Positions 43,739 through 53,590 of a stretch of 64,000 nucleotides of DNA are shown one piece after another. Source of the DNA: Alkalihalobacillus bogoriensis ATCC BAA-922 (lineage in GTDB: Bacteria > Bacillota > Bacilli > Bacillales > Bacillaceae_F). The translations under genes were made by a program, and so were the position numbers. The stretch spans positions 43,737 through 107,736 of the forward strand of contig NZ_JHYI01000022.1 of the NCBI RefSeq assembly GCF_000621445.1, in the 5' to 3' direction. A model generated the notes under the pieces. The model saw only the letters and a list, made by a program, of their open reading frames with translations, did not search any database and had not been told where the DNA came from. Numbering within the stretch: the first letter of the stretch is position 1; each line of letters begins with the position of its first letter.

Positions 43739-44803
43739 ATGAAAACATATGTTGTTAAACAAGGAGATACAGTAGCAAAAGTTTCTCTTCAACATGGTGT
43801 TCGTCCTATTGATTTACTTTTATTTAATCCTAATATTGAAAATGAATCAAGTTATATTACACCGAATGACATTTTGTACATTCCAGAACGAAAAGGGGAA
43901 AGAGTTAAGGAACATCGTTTTTTATGTAAAGCTGAATATGGTCCAACGGATGTTGAACGTGATGTAGAAATTATAACGTCATCGTATCACGATATCATTA
44001 TACCTTCTGTTATTGGAAATTCTGTCATGGGGAAACCGTTATATCAATTCCAAATTGGCAATGGTCCTAAGAAAATATTTTACTCAGGTGGTTGGCATGC
44101 CAATGAGTGGCTTACTTCAAAGTTTTTAATGGCTTTTTTATTTGAGTTGGCTGACCATTTCAATAGAGATGAGAACTGTGAAGGATACAATGTTAAAGAT
44201 ATTCTTAACGAGGTAACACTTATTGTTGTTCCAATGGTAAATCCGGATGGGATTGAACTCGTCCATCAAGGAATTTATAAAACTCATCCATTTTACGAAG
44301 ATGTGTTACACATAAATAAAGGAGCATTACGGTTTGAACATTGGTCAAGTAATATTCGCGGAGTTGATTTAAATCATCAATGGCCAGCAGGTTGGGAAAT
44401 CGAAGCGGAAGAAAGTCCGCAACAGCCGTGGCCACGACACTATAGTGGTACAGCTCCTTTAACAGAACCAGAAGCTTTAGCGATTTATGACCTAACAAAA
44501 AAACATGAGTTTGCACACGTATTAGCTTTCCATTCACAAGGTCAAGTGATTTATTGGGGATATCGTGGCTTAGAACCGAAGGAAAGTAAAGACATGGTAA
44601 CAAAACTCTCGTTAGCAAGCTCATATGTCCCTGTTCATACTGCGGATAGTGATGGGGGCTATAAAGATTGGTTTATCCAAGAAACTGGCCGTGCTGGCTT
44701 CACAATTGAAGTTGGAGTTGGCACAAATCCATTGCCATTTTCAGCTTTTTCAGAGATTTGGGCAAATAATGTTTGTTTGGCATTAGAAGGATTACAATTA
44801 TAA
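43739..44803 (+). CDS. Gamma-D-glutamyl-meso-diaminopimelate endopeptidase (M14 family, LysM)
   Basis: A 354-residue zinc peptidase. Residues 2-50 form a LysM peptidoglycan-binding motif (YVVKQGDTVAKVSLQHGV). The M14 domain has the zinc site HANEW (near residue 120), GVDLNHQWPAGW near 202-214, AFHSQGQVIYW near 263-273 and the catalytic Glu in GFTIEVGVGTNP near 323-334. It resembles Bacillus endopeptidase I (YqgT type), which cuts the gamma-D-Glu-diaminoacid bond in wall peptides. No signal peptide is visible, as in the spore-associated enzymes. AGGAGGG precedes the ATG. Confidence 0.9.
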   Translation: MKTYVVKQGDTVAKVSLQHGVRPIDLLLFNPNIENESSYITPNDILYIPERKGERVKEHRFLCKAEYGPTDVERDVEIITSSYHDIIIPSVIGNSVMGKPLYQFQIGNGPKKIFYSGGWHANEWLTSKFLMAFLFELADHFNRDENCEGYNVKDILNEVTLIVVPMVNPDGIELVHQGIYKTHPFYEDVLHINKGALRFEHWSSNIRGVDLNHQWPAGWEIEAEESPQQPWPRHYSGTAPLTEPEALAIYDLTKKHEFAHVLAFHSQGQVIYWGYRGLEPKESKDMVTKLSLASSYVPVHTADSDGGYKDWFIQETGRAGFTIEVGVGTNPLPFSAFSEIWANNVCLALEGLQL

Positions 44804-44842
44804 AAAGAAACGACCACAAGAATTTTGTGGTCGTTTCTTTTT
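44802..44842. terminator. Bidirectional terminator between the endopeptidase and fer
   Basis: AAAAAGAAACGACCACAA and TTGTGGTCGTTTCTTTTT form a perfect 18-bp stem around GAATT. It serves both convergent genes. Confidence 0.93.
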
Positions 44843-44845
44843 GGT

Positions 44846-45393
<548 letters not shown>

Positions 45394-46449
45394 ATGGTAC
45401 CAGTCATGAGTCAATTAATTTTATATATCCTTTATCAGTTTAACGGAAATCGTTCCATTTATGGTGTGTATCATTTACTGAAAGGCAAACGTTCATCGCA
45501 AACAATTCAAGATGGACATTTATTCCGTTGTTTATTTTTATTTGGAATTATTCCTACTCTAACAAGAGAACAAACAGACAAGTGCATTCAACATTTAGAA
45601 AGTATTCGTGCCGTTACTCGGGTTCGTGAAGAACGATTTGTCGTTACAAAGTTAGGGGAGAATATCGTCCAACAATTTCAAGAAGAGGCACCCTTTTTTC
45701 ACCATATTGACGGATGGAAATATAAAGAAGTTGATATGAGATTTTGGTATCGTCTTACGTTATACATCCAGTGTTTATCTTATATGGTAAAAAAAGAGTC
45801 GCGATTTATTCCGGTTACAAATGAAAGAAACATTTTGCAATGGGTTAGACAAGCTTTTCCACAAAATCAAGAAGAACGAAAAAAACAATTAAATGATTTA
45901 TATAAAGAATTATTGTCTTATCTTGTGAAAATAGAAGAAATAAATGCAACAATCGTTGTGAAAAAACTTACAGGTGCCACTCAGATTGGGCTGACTAATG
46001 AGCAACTTGCTTTAAAGTACAAGCTAGATAAAGGTTGGATAAATCTCCTTTTTCTTGCGACAGTGCATCAGTTACTTAAAGAAATCGAAACAGAACCGAA
46101 TCAATACCCTATGCTAAGTCGCTTTTATGAAAAAAATAGGAAAATTAATGTAACGAGCTCAACAAAACAAACGTATGAATTATTACAGCAAGGGAAATCC
46201 ATTCAACAAATAGCCCAAATTCGTCAATTAAAGGAAAACACAATTGAAGACCATATTGTTGAAATCGCAATTGAAGATCCATCATTTACAATTTCTTCCT
46301 ATGTAGGACAAAAACAGCAAGTCGAAATTGAACAGCTTTCTCGGAAGGAACAAACAAAACGTTTACGTGACTTAAAAGATAAACTAGGTGACGACATTAG
46401 CTATTTTCAAATAAGACTTGTTCTATCAAGAATGGATGTGGAATCATGA
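45394..46449 (+). CDS. ypbB: YpbB-like helix-turn-helix protein
   Basis: A 351-residue protein resembling B. subtilis YpbB. No enzyme motif is seen. Near residues 260-295 a helix-turn-helix-like segment (ELLQQGKSIQQIAQIRQLKENTIEDHI, key part SIQQIAQIRQLKENTIEDH) resembles the C-terminal HRDC-like/HTH region found in RecQ-partner proteins. AAGGGGTGG precedes the ATG. The stop overlaps the recS start by 4 bases, suggesting that it works with the helicase. The precise function is unknown. Confidence 0.82.
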   Translation: MVPVMSQLILYILYQFNGNRSIYGVYHLLKGKRSSQTIQDGHLFRCLFLFGIIPTLTREQTDKCIQHLESIRAVTRVREERFVVTKLGENIVQQFQEEAPFFHHIDGWKYKEVDMRFWYRLTLYIQCLSYMVKKESRFIPVTNERNILQWVRQAFPQNQEERKKQLNDLYKELLSYLVKIEEINATIVVKKLTGATQIGLTNEQLALKYKLDKGWINLLFLATVHQLLKEIETEPNQYPMLSRFYEKNRKINVTSSTKQTYELLQQGKSIQQIAQIRQLKENTIEDHIVEIAIEDPSFTISSYVGQKQQVEIEQLSRKEQTKRLRDLKDKLGDDISYFQIRLVLSRMDVES

Positions 46450-47954
46450 GTTTAGAAACGCAATTGCAATTATATTTCGGCTATCCGTCATTTAGGGAAG
46501 GACAAAAGGAAATTATTGAAACCATTATGGGTCAGCAAGATCTGCTTGCAGTTCTTCCAACAGGTACAGGAAAGTCGATTTGTTATCAATTGCCCGCATT
46601 ACTTCTAGATGGTACAGCTATTGTTGTTTCGCCGTTATTATCGTTAATGGAAGACCAAGTTCAGCAATTGCATAGTATCGGAATCAAAAAAGTAGCAGCT
46701 CTCAACAGTTTTTTATCATGGGAAGAACGACAATTTGTAATAAGTCGTGTACATCAATTTAAATTATTGTATGTATCACCAGAAGTTCTTCAATCAACAT
46801 TTATTCTAGAAAAATTAAAATCGATACCAATTTCGATGTTTGTAGTAGATGAAGCTCATTGTATTTCGCAATGGGGCCATGAGTTTCGAACGGATTATTT
46901 AAAATTAAAAGAAGTCCGTAAACAAGTCGGACAACCCCCATGTTTAGCTTTAACAGCTACGGCGACAAAGGAAATTCAACAAGATATTATCGCGCATTTA
47001 GGGCTTTATAATGAAAAAAAAATTATTCACTCCGTTGACCGAAAAAATATAGCATTACTTGTTGAACAGTGCAGTTCTCCTATCGAAAAAATAGAACGGT
47101 TAACGAAGTATGTCAATGATCTACAAGGACCTGGCATGGTTTATTTTTCAAGTAGACAGCTTGCTGAGAATATGGCCGAACATCTTCAACAAAAAGGAAA
47201 TCAGCGGATTGCCTATTATCACGGTGGATTACGTTCTGAGGATCGAATTTTAATACAACAGCAATTTATGAATGGGCAGCTCGATATTGTTTGTTGTACA
47301 AGTGCATTCGGGATGGGGATTAATAAGCAAGACGTGCGCTATGTCATTCACTTTCATTTTCCAGGGCAAATGGAAGCTTATTTACAAGAAATAGGAAGAG
47401 CTGGTCGCGATCAAAAGCAAAGCTTAGCCATTTTATTATATACAAATGATGATTGGCATGTCCCTGTATCGTTAATTGAACAAGAGCTACCTAATGATAA
47501 GCAAATTCAACAAGTCATAAAGCTTTTATCAAAAACGAAATTGCTCACTCCTGATATAGAATTGTATATCCAACAAACAGTTAATATTCAGGAAACGATG
47601 TGGAGATACTTAAAGTTTCAGTTCGAAAAAAATCAAATTTTATTGCAAGATGGAAATGTCCGTGAACAAATAAATGTTGGTTCGATAATAGAAAAGCTAA
47701 AAACAAATGTTGAAGAAAGAAAAACGGCAAAACTAAAGAAAATTAAAGAAATGGAACGATGGGTTCTGCAACAAGATTGTAGACGAAAGGCATATCTTCA
47801 ATATTTTCATGAAATATTAGTTGAGAAACCAGTACAATGTTGTGATAAATGCGGTTTGTCCCTTACTTTATATGAGAAAATAAGAAAAGAAGAGAACATA
47901 AAAGAAAATACATGGCGGCAAGACTTAATGGAGATATTTCACCAAACGGAATAG
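46446..47954 (+). CDS. recS: RecQ-family ATP-dependent DNA helicase
   Basis: A 502-residue 3'-5' helicase. Motifs: FREGQKEIIETIM (motif 0), LPTGTGKSICYQLPA (motif I), VVSPLLSLMEDQV (Ia), VVDEAHCISQWGHEFR (II), ALTATAT (III), YHGGLRSEDR (IV), CTSAFGMGINKQDVR (V) and QEIGRAGRD (VI). A C-terminal zinc-binding region has C-R near 440 and QCCDKCGL near 459. It lacks the RQC/HRDC tail of long RecQ, consistent with the short RecS form. It is translationally coupled to ypbB and followed by ypbD. Confidence 0.92.
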   Translation: MSLETQLQLYFGYPSFREGQKEIIETIMGQQDLLAVLPTGTGKSICYQLPALLLDGTAIVVSPLLSLMEDQVQQLHSIGIKKVAALNSFLSWEERQFVISRVHQFKLLYVSPEVLQSTFILEKLKSIPISMFVVDEAHCISQWGHEFRTDYLKLKEVRKQVGQPPCLALTATATKEIQQDIIAHLGLYNEKKIIHSVDRKNIALLVEQCSSPIEKIERLTKYVNDLQGPGMVYFSSRQLAENMAEHLQQKGNQRIAYYHGGLRSEDRILIQQQFMNGQLDIVCCTSAFGMGINKQDVRYVIHFHFPGQMEAYLQEIGRAGRDQKQSLAILLYTNDDWHVPVSLIEQELPNDKQIQQVIKLLSKTKLLTPDIELYIQQTVNIQETMWRYLKFQFEKNQILLQDGNVREQINVGSIIEKLKTNVEERKTAKLKKIKEMERWVLQQDCRRKAYLQYFHEILVEKPVQCCDKCGLSLTLYEKIRKEENIKENTWRQDLMEIFHQTE

Positions 47955-47963
47955 GATGATGTC

Positions 47964-48542
47964 ATGAACAGGCAAGCGAAATTAATACAGCAAATGACGG
48001 ACAAAGATATTTTAATCAACCTTTATGTTACTCAACTTATCATGTTAAGCATTGCCTTTGTTTTAGGGTGGATATTTTTTGATTCATGGGAGTCATTTTC
48101 GAGTCTATTTCAATGGAATTTTCGAGAAATTTTCATTATTGGTGGGGGAATCGCTTTTATTGTCATTTTAATCGATATTGTCTTATACCGATTTTTACCT
48201 TCAAAGTGGTTAGATGATGGAGGGATTAATGAACGAGTATTTCGCAACAGACATCCTTTCCATATTTTAATATTAGCTTTATTTATCGCCATTTCGGAAG
48301 AAGTGTTGTTTCGAGGAATTTTACAAACCCATTTAGGCTTTATTCCTGCGAGCCTTTTATTTGCAGTCGTACATGTCCGGTATATTTCTAAAATTGTTTT
48401 GTTTACAATGACAGTGAGTGTGAGTTTTGTGTTAGGATGGGCTTTTTTGTTTACTGGGAATTTACTTGTTCCCATTTTTGCTCATTTCCTCATAGACTTT
48501 GTCCTTGGACTGTTTATTCAAAAAGGGAAAGCAAAAGTGTAA
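47964..48542 (+). CDS. ypbD: CPBP-family intramembrane metalloprotease (YpbD)
   Basis: A 192-residue membrane protein of the CAAX protease / bacteriocin-processing (CPBP) family. Motif 1 is ISEEVLFRGILQ near residues 111-122, with the Glu-Glu and Arg; motif 2 is FAVVHVRY near 133-140 (His), and motif 3 is LVPIFAHFLIDF near 171-182 with a further His/Asp. Around five membrane helices. Its substrates are unknown. It lies 9 bases after recS, matching B. subtilis ypbD. Confidence 0.88.
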   Translation: MNRQAKLIQQMTDKDILINLYVTQLIMLSIAFVLGWIFFDSWESFSSLFQWNFREIFIIGGGIAFIVILIDIVLYRFLPSKWLDDGGINERVFRNRHPFHILILALFIAISEEVLFRGILQTHLGFIPASLLFAVVHVRYISKIVLFTMTVSVSFVLGWAFLFTGNLLVPIFAHFLIDFVLGLFIQKGKAKV

Positions 48543-48585
48543 ACGAGAAATGGAAAATAGCCGATATTAGTAAGGGGTGATGTAG

Positions 48586-48834
48586 ATGAGATCAAAGAAA
48601 AATCATGACCAGGCAGAAGAACTGAGAAAACAAGTAGATGAATGGAATCAAACAAATCATGAACCCGACATCGATGTTTCAACACTCCCTCCTCGAAGCG
48701 AGGTCCATAAACGTAAATCAAAAAATCAATCCAATAAAAAAGCGGTACGTTTTCCACTTATTGAATTATTGTTATTTTTATTTTTGCTCATCATCATATT
48801 TATATTAGTAGGACCACATCTGTTTACAAGGTAA
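48586..48834 (+). CDS. ypbE: YpbE-like short membrane protein lacking LysM domain
   Basis: An 82-residue protein: charged N terminus (KNHDQAEELRKQVDEWNQ), Lys-rich linker, then one membrane helix (LIELLLFLFLLIIIFILVG) near the C terminus. Position between ypbD and ypbF and the N-terminal architecture suggest YpbE. As I recall, B. subtilis YpbE is much longer and ends with a LysM domain; here a stop follows the helix directly and no LysM codes downstream in any frame. AAGGGGTGA precedes the ATG. Either a natural short form or a truncated gene. Confidence 0.65.
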   Translation: MRSKKNHDQAEELRKQVDEWNQTNHEPDIDVSTLPPRSEVHKRKSKNQSNKKAVRFPLIELLLFLFLLIIIFILVGPHLFTR

Positions 48835-48923
48835 CCTATCTGATTTAGGTAAAAAAATAGCCTCGATTCAAGAAAATGTTGTTACAATGAGAGCATTTCT
48901 AAAAGAGGTGTTTTGTCTTCGGT

Positions 48924-48957
48924 AATAGTAACTCTAAATAGAGTTGCTATTTTTTTA
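48924..48957 (+). terminator. Terminator after the ypbE-like gene
   Basis: AATAGTAACTCT pairs with AGAGTTGCTATT around AAAT and runs into seven T. It separates ypbB-recS-ypbD-ypbE from ypbF. Confidence 0.85.
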
Positions 48958-49044
48958 TGTCGAAAATAGAGCTAAAGGTGCTATTTGAAACAGGCTCGTC
49001 ATACACATAGTAATGAAAAATAGCTCTAAGAATGGAGGAGCTTG

Positions 49045-49491
49045 ATGATGAAGACAAAAAAGTATCATCAGTATGTTTCAAGTGTTGGTAAGGTGTTATT
49101 AGATACGCTAATTGAAAGAAAAGAAGAAGAAGAAAAAACAGAGAAGTTATTAAAAAGATGGGCAGTAACGACAATTATTTGCTTACTTATTGGATTAATA
49201 TATTGTTATTTACTTTTTACAGAAGCTAGATTTATTCAGGTTTCGCAATTACAAGTTGTTTCTTCAAATGTAACAATCTTTATGCTTGTTGGCTTATTTA
49301 TGTTTTGTCTACTCCAAGTAAAGTATCGAAAGAAAAAGTTTGATAAAGCAGAAGAGGAGTATGATGCACTCCGACATGAAATCATTGAGAGGTCTGAAGA
49401 ACTATGGGATACAACAGAGCGGTGGGAACATCGTTACGATGTTTTTGATGAGCTTAAATCGACGTACGATGTAAATTTATTCCATAAATAA
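49045..49491 (+). CDS. ypbF: YpbF-like membrane protein (DUF2663)
   Basis: A 148-residue protein with two membrane helices (TTIICLLIGLIYCYLLF near 50-67; VTIFMLVGLFMFCLL near 88-103) and charged cytoplasmic ends, including a C-terminal coiled region (KKKFDKAEEEYDALRHEIIER). This fits YpbF/DUF2663 by layout and position. GGAGGAG lies 4-10 bases upstream; ATG 49045 is a compromise between TTG 49042 and ATG 49048. A terminator follows. Function unknown. Confidence 0.78.
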   Translation: MMKTKKYHQYVSSVGKVLLDTLIERKEEEEKTEKLLKRWAVTTIICLLIGLIYCYLLFTEARFIQVSQLQVVSSNVTIFMLVGLFMFCLLQVKYRKKKFDKAEEEYDALRHEIIERSEELWDTTERWEHRYDVFDELKSTYDVNLFHK

Positions 49492-49518
49492 AAAGTTAGG
49501 ACAAATAGTCCTAACTTT
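49492..49518. terminator. Terminator between ypbF and the leftward 73-residue gene
   Basis: AAAGTTAGGAC and GTCCTAACTTT form a perfect 11-bp stem around AAATA, directly after the ypbF stop and touching the stop of the convergent gene. Confidence 0.85.
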
Positions 49519-49738
49519 ATGCGCTAATTGAAGGGTGTCCAAAAAAGGCATTGTTTTTCCGACAATAAGGATGACCGTTTATAAGAATTTCTTCATTGCA
49601 AAATGATTGAATTCGTCCAAATGCTAATGTTTTATATTCACGTGGGCAAAAAACTTCAACGGGGAGTCCCATCTTTTTATTGAATTCAATGTCTTCATTT
49701 GTTACAAGTGATTTATTTATTAACTTTACATACATCAA
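49517..49738 (-). CDS. Hypothetical 73-residue cysteine-containing protein
   Basis: The frame runs from TTG 49738 (or ATG 49735) to 49517. Three cysteines lie in FCPREY, FCNEE and YCRKN, compatible with a small metal site, though not a classic CxxC pair. AAGGAG lies 11 bases before the TTG, favouring the TTG start. No family recognised. The convergent terminator and SD support a real gene. Confidence 0.55.
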   Translation of the reverse strand: MMYVKLINKSLVTNEDIEFNKKMGLPVEVFCPREYKTLAFGRIQSFCNEEILINGHPYCRKNNAFFGHPSISA

Positions 49739-49894
49739 ACTTCAATTCACTCCTTCAATGTTGAATCTTTAATGCCATTTTTGTAAGCGTTTTCTCACCT
49801 TGAATTATAAAAGCTTAAGACAGAAATTTCAATCTTTTTAAATAAAATGATTCATTTGACTTGTTTTTATCCTATGCAAAACCGTCTAGTTTTG

Positions 49895-50611
49895 TTATTT
49901 TTCGTTTAAAAGTTTCCATACTTCTTCAAGGACAGGCATTTCATGTTTTTCTTCTTCTGTTACTTCATCCCATTCGATTCCTTTTGGTTTAAGGTATTGA
50001 CCAGTTGACTTGAACAATCCTTCTTCTGTTACATACCAATCAACGGTCACATCATAAGTTTGATGTGGAATATCATCTGAAACAAGCTGTTTACTATTAA
50101 TTGTTGTTACGACAGGGATATCTTTGTTTCCAAGCTCTTTTAATATTCCATATTCCCGATCGGCAAAGCCTTCTCCTTTCCCTAAACGTCTCCCATCTGG
50201 ATGGATCGCCACTGACCCCATAACCATTAAATCAATAGGGGGGATTTCATGTAATGGAATTTCCTTCCCGTAAGAAAGGATATGTTTTAAACTAGCCGCC
50301 TTTTTTTCTTCACCACTAGGAACCCATTCTGGTTTTACTTGGATAAATCCAGCTTTTAACCGAGGAGTTGGGACTAGTAATATTTTGTTATCTTTTAAAA
50401 TTTGAGCGCGTAAGGGAAGTTGCGGAGAATCAGGATTTACTTTTATGACTTTTGCTTGTTTATATAAGTCATGTTGAATAAGGTGAGCTGTCGCCTTTTC
50501 AGCACCTTTGAAATTTGGAATTCTACCTTTTATCGGAAAGGGGAATCTTGCAACCTTTTCTTTCATCATCTTTTCCCAAACCTCTTCACGAACTATAGCT
50601 TTCGTTTTCAT
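49895..50611 (-). CDS. 5-formyltetrahydrofolate cyclo-ligase-like protein
   Basis: A 238-residue protein of the 5-FTHF cyclo-ligase superfamily (MTHFS-like, COG0212). VWEKMMKEKVARFPFPIKGRIP at the N terminus is like the substrate-binding helix; IDLMVMGSVAIHPDGRRLGKGEGFADREYGIL near 130-160 (key part GRRLGKGEGFADRE) corresponds to the ATP/folate-binding GxGxGYYDR loop. The Tyr is changed (GEGFADRE), as in this divergent subgroup, so activity on folate is uncertain. ATG 50611 is chosen because AAAGGAAG lies 6 bases upstream. Confidence 0.8.
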   Translation of the reverse strand: MKTKAIVREEVWEKMMKEKVARFPFPIKGRIPNFKGAEKATAHLIQHDLYKQAKVIKVNPDSPQLPLRAQILKDNKILLVPTPRLKAGFIQVKPEWVPSGEEKKAASLKHILSYGKEIPLHEIPPIDLMVMGSVAIHPDGRRLGKGEGFADREYGILKELGNKDIPVVTTINSKQLVSDDIPHQTYDVTVDWYVTEEGLFKSTGQYLKPKGIEWDEVTEEEKHEMPVLEEVWKLLNEK

Positions 50612-51106
50612 CTTCATCTTCCTTTCTTATTATTCTATAATATTATCTTTTATTTCGGTTGAAGGAAAGAGAAGGTAACAAGCTTGAAAAATAAAAAAAT
50701 ATTTTAATTTAATTAGAAATATTGTAAGTTTTCTGACAATGTTAAGACGATAATACTAGGTCTTTAATACTGGCATCTTGCACATATTAATTGATAATAC
50801 AATACCTAAATTTCAATATACTGAATATTTTTATAATGAAAACTTTCCTCTATTTCCTATTTTGTACAAAAAAGATATTTTTTATAGGAGTGATGTATAA
50901 GGCTTTTTACCTTTAAAAAAATATCTTGATTTAAAGACTTTCGTGTTTAGGAGCATATTCTCATTTTTAAAAGATAACTAGGATTATGTTATGAGAATAT
51001 AGAATTTTCTAAAATATTGTGGAGAACTATGGCTGAAAAAGGAGGGTTGGAGAATAAAAAGCATCCACGAAAATAATTAGAATAGAATCAAGGGAGATGT
51101 TAATGA
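50612..51106. other. AT-rich intergenic region upstream of the subtilase gene
   Basis: The 495-bp gap holds no ORF with a proper SD. It contains the promoter of the leftward gene and a perfect 10-bp inverted repeat (50955-51000) described separately. No terminator, tRNA or riboswitch signature was recognised. Confidence 0.5.
50955..51000. promoter_or_regulatory. Perfect 10-bp inverted repeat upstream of the Vpr-like protease gene
   Basis: ATATTCTCAT (50955-50964) and ATGAGAATAT (50991-51000) are exact complements separated by 26 bases, about 107 bases before the protease start. This could be a two-half-site operator or a leader hairpin; there is no T run after it. Confidence 0.4.
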
Positions 51107-53497
51107 ATGGGGCAAGCATTTAAAAAAGTAAGCATTTATTTGTTAATTTTATTACTGGCGCTTTCGAGCTTTGGCACGATGGCATCAGCGAAAAATGATG
51201 CAACAGTTGCAAATGTATTTTTAGAGTTTGATGGTAATTCAAAAGAAACGATATCCGTTATTGTTGAATTAGAAGAAGAGTCAATTGTAGAAGCAAAACA
51301 TAAAGGGAAAAAACAAACAAAACAAAAATTAAAGGCTGAACGCCAAAAAGTAATATCAAAGATTAATCAAGTAACATCATCAACTGAAGTAAATGAAGAA
51401 TATGATTATGTATTTTCTGGTTTTTCAGTTGAAATTGCTCAAAATGAATTAAACAACTTAGTAGCAGTACCTGGGGTTAAAGCCGTTTATCCGAATGCAA
51501 CATATGAAGTGCAAACAGTTGACAAAGGAGCTATTCTTGACCCAGAAACGTATAGTCCTGCGATGATGGATAGTGCACCATTTATCGGGTCAGATGAAGC
51601 TTGGGCAGCAGGATATACAGGAAAAGGTGTTACGGTTGCGATTATAGATACAGGTGTTGATTATACACACCCTGATTTAGTTCATGCTTTTGGAGATTAT
51701 AAAGGCTGGGATTTTGTTGACAATAATGCTGATCCACAAGAAACGCCTGCTGGGGACCCGCGTGGTGCTTCTACAAATCATGGAACACACGTTGCTGGTA
51801 CAGTAGCTGCAAATGGTGCGATTAAAGGTGTAGCTCCAGATGCAACATTATTAGCGTACCGTGTTCTTGGACCAGGTGGAAGAGGAACAACAGAACATGT
51901 TATCGGTGGAATTGAGCGTGCTGTTCAAGATGGCGCCGACATTATGAATCTATCTTTAGGTGCTTCTGTAAATGATCCTGACTATGCAACAAGTATTGCA
52001 TTAGACTGGGCTATGGCTGAAGGTGTTGTAGCCGTCACTTCTAACGGAAACAGTGGTCCGAATAACTGGACAGTTGGTTCTCCAGGAACATCTCGTGAAG
52101 CGATTTCTGTTGGGGCAACTCAACTTCCATATGATTTATATAGTGCGTCAATCTTTACATCTGAAGGTGTAGATTACCCTTCTGCAAAAGTAATGGGTTT
52201 TCCAAATGTGGATGAGTTATTAGCATTAGATGGACAAGAGTTTGAATTTGTTGATGTTGGCTTAGGGGCAGCAGCTGATTTTGCTGGAAAAGATGTTGAA
52301 GGGAAAATTGCGTTAATTAGTCGTGGTGAGTTTGCGTTTGTAGATAAAGCAACAAATGCAAGAAATGCAGGAGCAGTCGGTGCGATTCTTTATAATAATG
52401 TTGCAGGAGAGCAACCAGATATTCCTGGAATGGCCGTTCCAACAATTAAAACGACATTAGCAGATGGACAAAAATTACTAGCTGAATTAGAAGCAGGAAA
52501 CAATACGGTTACATTTAATATTGCTTTTGATAAAGCAGTTGGTGAAACAATGGCTACTTTCTCTTCGCGTGGTCCAGTTATGAATACATGGATGATTAAA
52601 CCAGATGTTTCTGCACCAGGTGTAGCGATCGTTAGTACAATCCCAACACATAACCCAGCAAATCCACATGGTTATGCATCTTTACAAGGAACAAGTATGT
52701 CTGCACCACACGTAGCTGGAGCAGCAGCCCTTGTTTTACAAGCACATCCGGACTGGAGTGTTGAGTTTGTTAAAGCAGCATTAATGAATACAGCAGAGAA
52801 CTTATATGATGCAGATGGCAACCTTTACCCTCATAATAGCCAAGGGGCAGGTAGCATTCGTGTATTAGATGCAATTAACACAAAAACACTAGTCACACCA
52901 GGTAGCCACTCGTTTGGTGTATTCTCAAAAGAGAAAGGGAAAGAAGTTAGAAATCAGAAGTTTACAATTCACAATTTATCAAACGAGCGTAAACGTTATT
53001 CCATTGAGTTTACTGGACATGAAGGAATTAGAGTGAAAACGAGTAAAAACCTTCAAGTTCAACCAGGACGCACGCAAAACTTAAATATGAATGTCCAAGT
53101 TGATTCAAAGCTTCCTCCTGGATATTATGAAGGAACATTTATTTTAAGTGATGGAAAACAAACAGTAGAAGTACCAACAATTTTATTCGTTCAAGAGCCT
53201 GACTATCCAATGCTAGGCGGATTATCTTTAGCCCTTGAGGGAGGTAATCTTGTTGGAACTGTAAATGTTCCTGGTGGTGCTGATGTATTCAATCTTCGTA
53301 TTCGGAATGCAGATACAGGTGAATTGTTAACAGAGCCTGCAAAAGCGACTAATATTCCAGTTGGTGTTCATAGTTTTTCGTGGAATATGACAATTAATGG
53401 AGAAGAATTAACGCCAGGTCGTTACCAAATTAATGCATTTGCAAAAAAAGGTATAAATGAATTTGAGCTTGAAGGCGGAGTATTAACTATCCAGTAA
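51107..53497 (+). CDS. Vpr-like S8 extracellular serine protease
   Basis: A 796-residue secreted subtilase. Signal peptide with SIYLLILLLALSSFGTMASA to about residue 28, inhibitor I9-type propeptide to about 140, then the catalytic domain: Asp181 in AIIDTGVDYTHPDL, His225 in NHGTHVAGT and Ser530 in GTSMSAPHVAGAA. A protease-associated (PA) domain is inserted between His and Ser (about 360-465, KIALISRGEFAFVDKATNA in part). The C-terminal 210 residues are beta-sandwich Fn3-like. B. subtilis Vpr has this layout. AGGGAGA precedes the ATG. A strong terminator follows. Confidence 0.93.
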   Translation: MGQAFKKVSIYLLILLLALSSFGTMASAKNDATVANVFLEFDGNSKETISVIVELEEESIVEAKHKGKKQTKQKLKAERQKVISKINQVTSSTEVNEEYDYVFSGFSVEIAQNELNNLVAVPGVKAVYPNATYEVQTVDKGAILDPETYSPAMMDSAPFIGSDEAWAAGYTGKGVTVAIIDTGVDYTHPDLVHAFGDYKGWDFVDNNADPQETPAGDPRGASTNHGTHVAGTVAANGAIKGVAPDATLLAYRVLGPGGRGTTEHVIGGIERAVQDGADIMNLSLGASVNDPDYATSIALDWAMAEGVVAVTSNGNSGPNNWTVGSPGTSREAISVGATQLPYDLYSASIFTSEGVDYPSAKVMGFPNVDELLALDGQEFEFVDVGLGAAADFAGKDVEGKIALISRGEFAFVDKATNARNAGAVGAILYNNVAGEQPDIPGMAVPTIKTTLADGQKLLAELEAGNNTVTFNIAFDKAVGETMATFSSRGPVMNTWMIKPDVSAPGVAIVSTIPTHNPANPHGYASLQGTSMSAPHVAGAAALVLQAHPDWSVEFVKAALMNTAENLYDADGNLYPHNSQGAGSIRVLDAINTKTLVTPGSHSFGVFSKEKGKEVRNQKFTIHNLSNERKRYSIEFTGHEGIRVKTSKNLQVQPGRTQNLNMNVQVDSKLPPGYYEGTFILSDGKQTVEVPTILFVQEPDYPMLGGLSLALEGGNLVGTVNVPGGADVFNLRIRNADTGELLTEPAKATNIPVGVHSFSWNMTINGEELTPGRYQINAFAKKGINEFELEGGVLTIQ

Positions 53498-53528
53498 AAA
53501 CAAAAGAGTGGATAATCGTGAAACTCTC

Positions 53529-53578
53529 AGCCTGTCGACAAAGTCTCGCAAACGCGAGATGGTCGACAGGCTTTTTTC
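53529..53578 (+). terminator. Terminator of the Vpr-like protease gene
   Basis: AGCCTGTCGAC pairs with GTCGACAGGCT, enclosing an inner CTCGC / GCGAG stem, and is followed by TTTTTT. Confidence 0.9.
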
Positions 53579-53590
53579 TTATATAGAAAA

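Noticed and set aside
44220..44624. 134-codon minus-strand ORF inside the M14 peptidase gene
   Set aside because: Antisense to conserved zinc-peptidase motifs; no SD.
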